Positions 43,447 through 51,039 of a stretch of DNA of 64,000 nucleotides are shown piece by piece. The notes beneath the pieces are model-generated. The model saw only the letters and a list, made by a program, of their open reading frames with translations. It did no database searches and was not told where the DNA came from. Numbering within the stretch: the stretch's first letter is position 1; each line of letters starts with the position of its first letter. Made by a program: the position numbers and the translations under genes. Source of the stretch: Hymenobacter cellulosilyticus (GTDB taxonomy: Bacteria; Bacteroidota; Bacteroidia; Cytophagales; Hymenobacteraceae); contig NZ_CP095046.1 in the NCBI RefSeq assembly GCF_022919215.1, forward strand, positions 4,144,501-4,208,500. The letters are read 5' to 3'.

Positions 43447-43944
43447 ATGAACTACTTCCTTACGCTCAGCTTGGCACTGGGCGCCGCCCTGACCGTTCAC
43501 GGCGCCAGTGCCCAACCCGCGTCAACCCCGAAATACGTTAAGACGCCAACGGGCTTTCTGCTGGTTTTGCGGCAGGGCGACAACGTGCTGCAGGAACTGG
43601 AGCAGCTGGCTACCCGGGAAAAGATTTCCGGCGCCAGCCTTACTGGCTTGGGCTTTGTGCACCCCACCTTCGGCTTCTGGAACAAGCAAACCAAAACTTA
43701 CGACCCTAAATCCCTGCGCGACACCGAGCTAGCCAGCCTCACCGGCAGCATCGCCTGGAAGGATAACAAGCCCGCTCTGCACCTGCACGGCGTAGTCACC
43801 GACAATACCTTCGCGGCCTATGGCGGTCATATTCTAGCCCTGGAAGTGGGCACGGGCTCGGTGGAAATTACCGTCACGGTGCACCCGCAGCGCTTCATTC
43901 GGGAGGTCGACGAGCGAAATGGCGCCACGGTGATGAGCTGGTAA
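43447..43944 (+). CDS. Secreted PPC/DUF296-domain protein
   Basis: 165 aa from ATG 43447, giving a clear signal peptide (MNYFLTLSLALGAALTVHGA). The mature domain is PPC/DUF296: GFLLVLRQGDNVLQELEQLA, ISGASLTGLGFVHPTFGFWN, LASLTGSIAWKDNKPALHLH, then GVVTDNTFAAYGGHILALEV, VEITVTV. The conserved LHLHG...YGGH histidines of bacterial PPC proteins are present. PPC domains are known from plant AT-hook DNA-binding proteins and bacterial cytosolic homologues; here a signal peptide places it in the periplasm, so DNA binding is unlikely. Confidence 0.85.
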   Translation: MNYFLTLSLALGAALTVHGASAQPASTPKYVKTPTGFLLVLRQGDNVLQELEQLATREKISGASLTGLGFVHPTFGFWNKQTKTYDPKSLRDTELASLTGSIAWKDNKPALHLHGVVTDNTFAAYGGHILALEVGTGSVEITVTVHPQRFIREVDERNGATVMSW

Positions 43945-43998
43945 GCAGCGTAAGCGCCCCGTTTTGCGTATCAACCCTGCCTCTTAACCAGCTTTCCT

Positions 43999-44427
43999 AT
44001 GCCTTCATCTTCCGACCTGCAACGCTTCATCACCGCCCAATCGTCTGACTACGCCACAGCCCTGGCCGAAATCAAAGCCGGGCGTAAGCGCAGCCACTGG
44101 ATGTGGTACATTTTCCCCCAAATTCAGGGCCTGGGCTTTAGCGAAACTGCTAAATTTTACGCCATCCGGGACCAGCAGGAAGCCGAAGCTTACCGGCAGC
44201 ACCCCGTGCTGGGGGCCCGGTTGGTGGAAATCAGCCAGGCCCTACTCGGCTTGCCCGGCGCTGATGCCAACCGCATTATGGGCAGTCCCGACGACATAAA
44301 GCTCAAGTCCTCGATGACGCTGTTTGGGGCCCTGTCCGGTGCCGACCCCGTTTTTCAGCAGGTGCTCGACAAGTTTTTCGGGGGCGCCGCCGACACTAAA
44401 ACCCTGCAGCTGCTGGGACAGGCTTAA
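43999..44427 (+). CDS. DUF1810 protein
   Basis: 142 aa, the typical DUF1810 length. Family landmarks: LQRFITAQSSDYATALAEIK, AGRKRSHWMWYIFPQIQGLG, YAIRDQQEAEAYRQHPVLGA, DIKLKSSMTLFGAL and VLDKFFGG. Cytosolic, all-helical; related by annotation to calpastatin-like names without real support. Function unknown. Confidence 0.93.
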   Translation: MPSSSDLQRFITAQSSDYATALAEIKAGRKRSHWMWYIFPQIQGLGFSETAKFYAIRDQQEAEAYRQHPVLGARLVEISQALLGLPGADANRIMGSPDDIKLKSSMTLFGALSGADPVFQQVLDKFFGGAADTKTLQLLGQA

Positions 44428-44449
44428 AGCCCAGGCCGGCATTTGAGCG

Positions 44450-44457
44450 TAGCTTTG
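44450..44457 (+). promoter_or_regulatory. Candidate -7 element for the Imm51-like gene
   Basis: TAGCTTTG, 23 bp before the ATG at 44481, fits TAnnTTTG; no -33 seen. Confidence 0.35.
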
Positions 44458-44480
44458 CCCCCGCCCACTGCACCGTTCTT

Positions 44481-44852
44481 ATGCAAACCACCTTCCCCTT
44501 CACAATATTCGCTCTACCCCCGGAAATGCGCGTGGATGATGCTCAATTCGGCATCATGGCCGACGTGGAAGCGGATCCGGCGCTGGAAGGGTATTTCTAC
44601 CTGTTCGAAAAGTACGGTTTCGGCGGCGGCGGCCCGTCCTGGGAAGAGCACATCCTGACCATTCTGGAGGAAGAAGCCCCCGAGCTGCTGGAGCACATCG
44701 AGGGCTACTCCACCGACGCCCGCCTGCTGCTCTACGCCGATTCGGAGCAGACCGTACGGGCCTTTATGCGCGTTATTCAACCCATCTTCGTCGACCTGGG
44801 CAGCCTGAACAAGTACTTCAGCCAAACCGACTCCAGCGACTTTTTCGCGTGA
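44481..44852 (+). CDS. Possible Imm51-like immunity protein
   Basis: 123 aa, acidic, no signal peptide. The order FEKYGFGGGGPSWEEHILTI, EEEAPELLEHIEGYSTDAR, LLLYADSEQTVRAFMRVIQP resembles, from memory, the Imm51 family of contact-dependent toxin immunity proteins (GxGxxWE followed by a pEL...fdpeaxmF pattern). No toxin gene is visible nearby. It is separated by one base from a small lipoprotein gene. Function tentative. Confidence 0.45.
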   Translation: MQTTFPFTIFALPPEMRVDDAQFGIMADVEADPALEGYFYLFEKYGFGGGGPSWEEHILTILEEEAPELLEHIEGYSTDARLLLYADSEQTVRAFMRVIQPIFVDLGSLNKYFSQTDSSDFFA

Positions 44853-44853
44853 A

Positions 44854-45258
44854 ATGATGGCCTGGCACTCCTTCCCGCGTAAAAATTTCAACTTTTTTTC
44901 TTTGGCTACGCTGCTGCTTGCCTCCTGTGGAACAACCTTGTCCTGCGAGGAAACCGTGGCGGAACTTCGGCAAAAGCAACTCAGAATAATTATTCGGGAA
45001 AAAACCTCAGCAGGCCGAACCTTAGCCCTCAAGGGTATTGACCCAAGTAATCAACAGGCTGTTACTTACCACAAGGGAGAATGCCCCTACTTCATAGGAG
45101 CGTACCTACATGTCGGTGATACGCTGGAAAAGCAAGCTGGCCAGCCTTACTTTTTTCTAAAAAAGCAGGATCGAAACCTACGCTTCGAATTCCTGTGCAA
45201 CAACGGTGAATACGCCCCTGTTGCTGTTGGCGCAGTGAAGAAAACGGAACATTTTTAA
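44854..45258 (+). CDS. Hypothetical lipoprotein
   Basis: 134 aa. The N-terminus NFFSLATLLLASCGTTLSC has a lipobox (LASC). The mature part has two further Cys (GECPYFIGAYLHVGDTLEKQ, RFEFLCNNGEYAPVAVG) and no known domain. Its ATG lies one base beyond the TGA of the Imm51-like gene, so the two are probably translated together. More AT-rich than its surroundings. Confidence 0.6.
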   Translation: MMAWHSFPRKNFNFFSLATLLLASCGTTLSCEETVAELRQKQLRIIIREKTSAGRTLALKGIDPSNQQAVTYHKGECPYFIGAYLHVGDTLEKQAGQPYFFLKKQDRNLRFEFLCNNGEYAPVAVGAVKKTEHF

Positions 45259-45459
45259 GTTAGCAGCATCCACCCGTTGCTTACCAACACGTAGGGCACC
45301 AAAGGCGCACTTTCAAGCAAGGCAGCCTAGCTCGGCGGTGAAGGCACGCCCGGACCCGAAACCTACTCAGCGTCAAGCCAGACCAAGCGGCTATAGCATC
45401 GACACACCTACAAACAGTTAACTATTGTCTCTGTGCAGCCTTGGCTACACGACAGGAAG

Positions 45460-46395
45460 CTAGCGACGAGGTAGTGTCAAACGGCGCAGCAGCCACACGC
45501 CGGCGGCCACTGCGGCCAGTCCCGCCACCGCTACAGCCGTCTTGGATACAGCGGGAGCCAGAGCAATTTCTGCCGGACGGCGGGCAATATCTTCTTTGCG
45601 GAACGACTGCCGCCGCAGCACCGCCAGAATCAACCGGGCCGTTTCGGCGGGCTGGTCCCACTGCGGAAAGTGGCCGCAGTTGTCGAACCAGTACAGGTCG
45701 GCGTCGGGAAATTTGGCCAAAGCCCGTGGGGCCTGCCGGGGCACGCACACCCGATCCTGCCGCCCCCAGCCAATGACGAGCGGGGCGGTAATGCTGCCCG
45801 CCGGAGCGGGCTTTTGCTTCTCGCCGTGGGCCAGGGCCTCGAGCAACTCCCCAAACACGGGGGTGTGGCCCATGGTGTACATTTCATCCTGGGCCTGGTC
45901 GGCATCCAGCGCCCAGGGCCGGGCCGAAAACTGCGGCAGAAGGGCCGTGCGCCCCACAGCCGTGCTCATTAGGGCGGGCATCACGGGCTGCAGAGCCTCC
46001 ACCAGCTTCTGCGACACGGCCACGGACTGGTAGAAAAACGGCACCTCCCAGCCTTCCCAAAACCCGCCGGGGTCCAGGGACACCACGGCGCCTACCACCC
46101 CACCGCGGCGGGCCAGCTCCAGCACCAGTCGGGCGCCCATGGAGCTACCTACCGCGTCGATGCCCAGCAGGTTGTGCTCGGTCAGAAAGTCGGTCAGTGC
46201 GTCGGCCAGGGTGCTAATGGTGTGGGGCCCGGCCAGCGGTGCCGAGGCCCCGTGCCCGGGCAGGTCCACGGCAATAACGTCGTGCTCGGCAACCAGCGCG
46301 TCGATAATCGGATTCCAGGAGCGCCAGCTGCCGCCGATACCGTGAACCAAAAGAAGGGCCCGGCCGGTGCCGCGCCGACTGTAGTGCAATGCCAT
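45460..46395 (-). CDS. Alpha/beta hydrolase with C-terminal membrane anchor
   Basis: 311 aa. Core: LLLVHGIGGSWRSWNPIIDA (oxyanion region), VIAVDLPGHGASAPL, the nucleophile elbow DAVGSSMGARLVLEL (Ser in GSSMG), the acid in IGWGRQDRVCVP and His in YWFDNCGHFPQWDQP. It is unusual in ending with a membrane helix (AVAVAGLAAVAAGVWLLRRL), so the enzyme is anchored by its tail with no signal peptide. Substrate unknown; the fold suits esterase or C-C hydrolase chemistry. Confidence 0.88.
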   Translation of the reverse strand: MALHYSRRGTGRALLLVHGIGGSWRSWNPIIDALVAEHDVIAVDLPGHGASAPLAGPHTISTLADALTDFLTEHNLLGIDAVGSSMGARLVLELARRGGVVGAVVSLDPGGFWEGWEVPFFYQSVAVSQKLVEALQPVMPALMSTAVGRTALLPQFSARPWALDADQAQDEMYTMGHTPVFGELLEALAHGEKQKPAPAGSITAPLVIGWGRQDRVCVPRQAPRALAKFPDADLYWFDNCGHFPQWDQPAETARLILAVLRRQSFRKEDIARRPAEIALAPAVSKTAVAVAGLAAVAAGVWLLRRLTLPRR

Positions 46396-46631
46396 AGCAA
46401 CAGGTATGAGTGGCCGCCAAGCCGGTTATGCAAGCGGGCTGCGACTGGGTGAGGTCAGGAATAACGGGTTAGCAAGGTTTCCGCTCCGGCTCCCGCGCAA
46501 CGCAGAACCCGAAGGGAATACCTACCCATACGCCGCTGTGAACCGGGGGTTGGCAACGCCCATCAGCAGAACCGGCGGATAAAAAAATATGCAAAGAATT
46601 AGTAGCCCCGGAAACTTGCTAGCTTCCCGGC

Positions 46632-47273
46632 ATGATGGAGCACTTCACCCAGCTGTATCCTTTCGGACGGCTTCGGTATTCCCAAAGCACTTTTCCGGAA
46701 CTGGTCACCGATACCGAAGTGCACCGCATTAACTTTCGTGGCAAACGCAGCTTCCGGCTGCAACGCGGGAGTTGCGGCGCGGTGTCTTTCCATCAGGAGC
46801 ACCCGCTGCTGGGCAATGCCCAAGGGCCCCTTACCACCCTGCTGGCCCGAGCTACCCGGCACTACCTGACGGCTCCCGCTGCCCTGCTGGCCGCCATCCG
46901 TCAGGAACTCCAAACCCAGGCCGGCGAGTGGTACGACTTCCCCGCGGCGGCCCACACCATGTGGTGGAAGCGGCTGCACGCTCACAACATACGGACCGAC
47001 CTGCCGCGCACCGGCGGCCTTATTCTGAGCGGTGTGCCCATTCCGGTGGCCCAGGCCGTGGCCGACATCTGCGCCCACTACGGGGTAGAAACTTACGGGC
47101 ACGAGCCGCCGATCCGGATTTCAGCAACGCCCCCTGATCGGCTCCTGCTCATTGGCCGCAGCCACGTCATTGCCCGCGAGTTTTTCGTCAGTACGCTCTG
47201 CGGCGGGGCACTTGGCAAACGGACCCGGGTTCGGCGCGGCCCTCAAAAGCTGAGCTCTTCGGGCATGGAATAG
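46632..47273 (+). CDS. Hypothetical protein
   Basis: 213 aa beginning MMEHFTQLYPFGRLRYSQST. Cytosolic, basic, with an orderly alpha/beta pattern (VTDTEVHRINFRGKRSFRLQ, GPLTTLLARATRHYLTAPAA, GGLILSGVPIPVAQAVADIC, RLLLIGRSHVIAREFFVS). No conserved motif recognised. Codon bias agrees with the neighbours, so it is probably real. Divergent from the hydrolase gene. Confidence 0.6.
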   Translation: MMEHFTQLYPFGRLRYSQSTFPELVTDTEVHRINFRGKRSFRLQRGSCGAVSFHQEHPLLGNAQGPLTTLLARATRHYLTAPAALLAAIRQELQTQAGEWYDFPAAAHTMWWKRLHAHNIRTDLPRTGGLILSGVPIPVAQAVADICAHYGVETYGHEPPIRISATPPDRLLLIGRSHVIAREFFVSTLCGGALGKRTRVRRGPQKLSSSGME

Positions 47274-47361
47274 TGCTTGAAGGCAGCAATGCTTAGCGGA
47301 AAGCCTCTATCTTGGCTCCGGGCAGTCCACCTCAATACAACCGGCTGCCCACCGAAAATCA

Positions 47362-47952
47362 ATGAAAGTTTTTGCCTGGATTCTCGGGGTTAGCTTACTG
47401 CTGGCCCTACCTTTTCAAAGTGAGGCCCAAGCTCGGAAACGCCCCCGGGCCCGAACCCGTACCGCGGCCCCAGCCGCCGCGGCCACCCCGGCCCAGCTCT
47501 ACCAGACGGCCTACCAGCATATTCTGCGCAGCCCGGAGTTTGAGGAATTTCGCCAGCCCTGCGTGGCCGTGTTCGACAGCCTGGTTTTTCAGGACCTTGT
47601 CACCTTCAACGAAGCGCTGCGGACTGAATGGAATTTTCCCCAGACCTTTCCCCAGGTACAGCTGCTGGATTCCCTGTTTCGCGTGGATGAGCGCACCTCG
47701 CACAAGCCCTTGTATTCGCCCCTGGCCGCGAAGCTGACCACCGCTTCCGGTGCCGGCAAAGGCTGCAGCGTGGTGCTTTTCTCCCGGCTAAGCAAAAACA
47801 TGCTACTGGCGGAGGTCAGCACCAATGCGGAAGGGGGCGCCCGGGTGCGGGATGTTCTGTCCTCGACAACTAAAACCGTGCGCTATCTGCTCCTGTTTAG
47901 CCCCGACGGCAAGGTGAAGCGGTATTATACCAAGGTGCTGAACTACGAATAA
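47362..47952 (+). CDS. Secreted hypothetical protein, paralogue 1
   Basis: 196 aa; signal peptide MKVFAWILGVSLLLALPFQS, then an R/A-rich segment (RKRPRARTRTAAPAAAATPA). The conserved domain is AQLYQTAYQHILRSPEFEEF, C-VAVFDSLVFQD, LYSPLAAKLTTASGAGKGCS, VVLFSRLSKNMLLAEVS and YLLLFSPDGKVKRYYTKVLN. The gene at 48167 has the same pattern (AKLYQTAYRHIL..., MFSRLHNNMLQAEIS, FVFSPDGKIARVYN). Two conserved Cys (residues about 62 and 136) may form a disulfide. Family not recognised. Confidence 0.68.
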   Translation: MKVFAWILGVSLLLALPFQSEAQARKRPRARTRTAAPAAAATPAQLYQTAYQHILRSPEFEEFRQPCVAVFDSLVFQDLVTFNEALRTEWNFPQTFPQVQLLDSLFRVDERTSHKPLYSPLAAKLTTASGAGKGCSVVLFSRLSKNMLLAEVSTNAEGGARVRDVLSSTTKTVRYLLLFSPDGKVKRYYTKVLNYE

Positions 47953-48166
47953 AGCGGTGCGTCAGGAATGGGGCCAGAGTGTAAGTAACACTGCTAACTG
48001 ATTGAGCTGGTTTTAGGAGAAGCACTGCTCAGCCGTTGCTCCAGCCTTAACTATCCGCTTTTCTTCAGCAGCTGCGGCAGTCTAAGATGCTGCAGGAACA
48101 AAGAGAAGCGGCTTTATTGACGCAGCTACTGCGGGCGACAGGAGCCCAACTTTAAAGTCTACCGCC

Positions 48167-48700
48167 GTGAACAAGGCTTTTGGAATAGCTATTTGCCTTT
48201 TGCTACTATCCGCTCCCAGCTTTGCGCAGGCTCCTTCTGCTGTACCAGCCAAACTTTACCAGACAGCCTACCGCCACATTCTTGACAGCCCAGATCTGAA
48301 AAAGTGGCAACGCTCCTGCGTAATAGTGTTTGACAGCCTTGTAGCGCCAGATCAAGCAGCTTTTTTTGAGGCCTTGGACCCCGCTCAGCACTATGCCCGG
48401 ACCCGGCAGGAGAGTCGCCTCATTGACTCTTTATCAAGGGCAGCCTGGCATAAACCCATTTACTCATCTCTAGCTGCCACACTTACCCCCGGCTCCCAGG
48501 CAACCAGGGGCTGCCTAATTATTATGTTTTCTCGGCTGCATAACAACATGCTCCAAGCTGAAATAAGCGACTTGGATGAGGGGCCGCTAACCTACCGGAA
48601 TGTGCTTACCACCTTCGACCAATCGGATAAATATTTATTTGTCTTCAGCCCGGATGGCAAAATAGCGCGGGTCTACAACCAGCATAGCGATTATAACTGA
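48167..48700 (+). CDS. Secreted hypothetical protein, paralogue 2
   Basis: 177 aa from GTG 48167 (MNKAFGIAICLLLLSAPSFA, a good signal peptide; no nearby ATG). Paralogue of the gene at 47362, lacking its Arg-rich segment. Domain landmarks: AKLYQTAYRHILDSPDLKKW, SCVIVFDSLVAPDQAAFFEA, SLAATLTPGSQATRGCLIIM and FVFSPDGKIARVYNQHSDYN. It is notably more AT-rich than paralogue 1. Both are probably periplasmic; role unknown. Confidence 0.65.
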   Translation: MNKAFGIAICLLLLSAPSFAQAPSAVPAKLYQTAYRHILDSPDLKKWQRSCVIVFDSLVAPDQAAFFEALDPAQHYARTRQESRLIDSLSRAAWHKPIYSSLAATLTPGSQATRGCLIIMFSRLHNNMLQAEISDLDEGPLTYRNVLTTFDQSDKYLFVFSPDGKIARVYNQHSDYN

Positions 48701-48797
48701 TGAGGGGCTCAACTGCTGGTATTCAAAAAACTCCCCGACCTTCGGCCACCATTTTGCCGTTTCCGTTGTTATAGCGGACTTCATAACGACTACCCTT

Positions 48798-50780
48798 TTG
48801 TCTGAACAACCCACGTATACCGACCCTTACGCCATCGAGAAAGAGCTGCGTAAGGTGCAGGCCCTCATGAAGCTCGAGCAGAAAGAGGACCTCGAACAGT
48901 TTAAAATCAAGAGTGCCCAGGCCACCATTGCCGAGCGTCAGAAGCGCGGCCTGACCTGGTACCCGGTTAAAATCACCCAGGAAGAAATTGGCTTTGGCGG
49001 CAAGCTGGTGCTGGAAATCGAGCGGCCCGCGGGCCAGGGCGGCCTGCACCTGTTTCAGGTCGGCAAAAACGCGGCTTTGTTTGGCAACATCCCCGGCCGC
49101 GCCGCTTCCGACCGCCCCACGCTCTCGGGCGTGATTACCAGCGTGAAGCGCAATAAAATTCTGCTGGCCACCAACAAGGAAGACCTGCCCGACTGGGTCG
49201 ACGACGGCAAGCTGGGCGTGGACCTGACCTTTGATGAGGTAAGCTACCGGGAAATGGAGCACGCCCTGGGCAAGGTGATGGGCGCCTACGAAAGCCGCCT
49301 GGCCGAGCTGCGCGACGTGCTGCTGGGTGCCAAGCCCGCCCGCTACCGCGACGAATCGGAAGCTACACTCTACTACCCTTCGCCCCTGAATGAGTCGCAG
49401 CTGGCGGCCGTGCGCCACGTGCTGGCGGCCAAGGACGTGGCCATTATTCACGGCCCGCCCGGCACCGGCAAAACTACCACGCTGGTGCAGGCCATTCTGG
49501 AAACCATCCGGCGCGAGCGGCGGGTGCTGGTATGCGCGCCCTCGAATACGGCCGTGGACCTGCTGACCGAAAAGCTGGCTGAGCGGGGCGTCAACGTGAT
49601 TCGCATGGGCAACCCCTCGCGCGTGTCGGACCTGCTTTTGCACCACACGCTCGACGCCCAGATTATGGAGCACAAGAGCTACGGGGAGCTGAAAAGCATG
49701 CGCCAGACCGCCGAGCAGTACCGCGAGCAGGCCGGCAAGTTTAAGCGTCACTTCGGCTGGGAGGAGCGCGAGCAGCGCCGCCTGCTTAAGGAAATGGCCC
49801 ACCAGATGTTGCAGGACTCCGACAACCTGGAGCGCTACATCACCGAGGACTTGCTCGACAAAGTGCAGGTCATTACCTGTACCCTCGTGGGCGCCTCGAA
49901 CCGCGCTATTCGCCACCTGACCTACGAAACCGTGTTTATCGATGAGGCGGCCCAGGCCCTGGAGCCCGGCTGCTGGATTCCGATAACCAAGGGCAACCGT
50001 GTGGTGCTGGCCGGCGACCATCAGCAGCTGCCGCCCACGGTGAAAAGTGAGCAGGCCGCCCGGGAAGGCTTGCGGGAAACCTTGTTCGAAAAGTGCATCA
50101 AGCGCCAGCCCGACTCGGCCCGCATGCTGGAAGTGCAGTACCGCATGCACGAGCAGATCATGGAGTTTAGCTCCGAGCAATTCTACGAAGGCCGCCTGAA
50201 AGCCGCACCCAGCGTGGCCCACGCCGACTTGCCCGACTACGACCTGCGCTTTGCCCCCGACCTGCCGGTGGAGTTTCTCGACACTGCCGGCTTTGGCTTC
50301 CAGGAGTTGGGTATCGAGGAAAGCCGCTCTATTGCCAACCCCGAAGAGGCCGACCTACTGCTCAAGCGCCTTTCCCAACTGCTAGAGGTGTACGACGCGG
50401 CCGACCACGAAAACGACCTGCTCACCATCGGTGTTATTGCCCCCTACCGCGCCCAGATCAACTACCTCAAGGACGCGGTGGAAGACAACGACGAGCTGGT
50501 GGGCCTCATGGAGCACCGCATGCTCAGCATCGGCACCGTCGACTCGTTTCAGGGCCAGGAGCGCGACATTATTGCCATCAGCCTCACCCGCAGCAACGCC
50601 CAGAGCGAAATCGGCTTTCTCTCGGACATTCGCCGCATGAACGTGGGCATGACCCGAGCCCGCCGCAAGCTGCTCATCGTCGGCGACTCCTCGACGCTCG
50701 GCTCCCACCCCTTCTACAAAGCCTTCCTGGACTACGTGGAAAGCATCGGGGCCTACCGCACGGCTTGGGAATTGCAGTAA
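48798..50780 (+). CDS. IGHMBP2/SMUBP-2-type SF1B DNA/RNA helicase
   Basis: 660 aa from TTG 48798; no in-frame ATG fits. The N-terminal region includes a long basic/acidic helix and an OB-like part (GLTWYPVKITQEEIGFGGKL). All SF1B motifs are present: the Q-like region PLNESQLAAVRHVLAAKDVA, Walker A GPPGTGKTTT, Ia VLVCAPSNTAVDLLTEKL, II FIDEAAQALEPGCW, III VVLAGDHQQLPPTV, IV MLEVQYRMHEQIMEFSS, V GTVDSFQGQERDIIAIS and VI RRMNVGMTRARRKLLIVGD. A Upf1-like 5'-3' helicase of unknown physiological role, widespread in Bacteroidetes. Confidence 0.93.
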   Translation: MSEQPTYTDPYAIEKELRKVQALMKLEQKEDLEQFKIKSAQATIAERQKRGLTWYPVKITQEEIGFGGKLVLEIERPAGQGGLHLFQVGKNAALFGNIPGRAASDRPTLSGVITSVKRNKILLATNKEDLPDWVDDGKLGVDLTFDEVSYREMEHALGKVMGAYESRLAELRDVLLGAKPARYRDESEATLYYPSPLNESQLAAVRHVLAAKDVAIIHGPPGTGKTTTLVQAILETIRRERRVLVCAPSNTAVDLLTEKLAERGVNVIRMGNPSRVSDLLLHHTLDAQIMEHKSYGELKSMRQTAEQYREQAGKFKRHFGWEEREQRRLLKEMAHQMLQDSDNLERYITEDLLDKVQVITCTLVGASNRAIRHLTYETVFIDEAAQALEPGCWIPITKGNRVVLAGDHQQLPPTVKSEQAAREGLRETLFEKCIKRQPDSARMLEVQYRMHEQIMEFSSEQFYEGRLKAAPSVAHADLPDYDLRFAPDLPVEFLDTAGFGFQELGIEESRSIANPEEADLLLKRLSQLLEVYDAADHENDLLTIGVIAPYRAQINYLKDAVEDNDELVGLMEHRMLSIGTVDSFQGQERDIIAISLTRSNAQSEIGFLSDIRRMNVGMTRARRKLLIVGDSSTLGSHPFYKAFLDYVESIGAYRTAWELQ

Positions 50781-50790
50781 TAAACCACGT

Positions 50791-50947
50791 GTCCTTGCGA
50801 GCAGAGCGAAGCAATCCTTCCTCTGCGCAGTACGAAATGACCTTTTACCAGAAAGCCCTAATACCTGCTCAGGAGTTAGGGCTTTTCACTTAAGGTCGCT
50901 CAGCACATTTCAGAGGACGGATTGCCACGGCTGCGCCTCGCAATGAC
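50791..50947. repeat. Family A nested inverted repeat (A3)
   Basis: The outer arms GTCCTTGCGAGCAGAGCGAA...GCAATCC pair with GGATTGCCACGGCTGCGCCT...CGCAATGAC. The inner hairpin AGAAAGCCCTAA/TTAGGGCTTTT is followed by a T-rich end. It lies directly after the helicase stop, like A2 after the exporter. Confidence 0.8.
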
Positions 50948-50987
50948 CCGTAGTTATGTTGCCTTCCCTCTTCACTAATACCCAACT

Positions 50988-51017
50988 AAAAAGGGCACCC
51001 ACAGTGGGTGCCCTTTT
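50988..51017 (-). terminator. Terminator of the chitinase gene (GH18a)
   Basis: AAAAGGGCACCCAC-AGTGGGTGCCCTTTT, a near-continuous stem, 22 bp past the stop of the leftward GH18 gene. It ends the chitin operon. Confidence 0.8.
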
Positions 51018-51039
51018 CATTAACTGATAATCCAAAGCC

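Noticed and set aside
48723..50222. 499-codon open frame on the minus strand opposite the helicase gene
   Set aside because: The plus-strand helicase has every SF1 motif; the antisense frame is a GC-rich shadow with His/Gln/Gly-rich composition and no domain.
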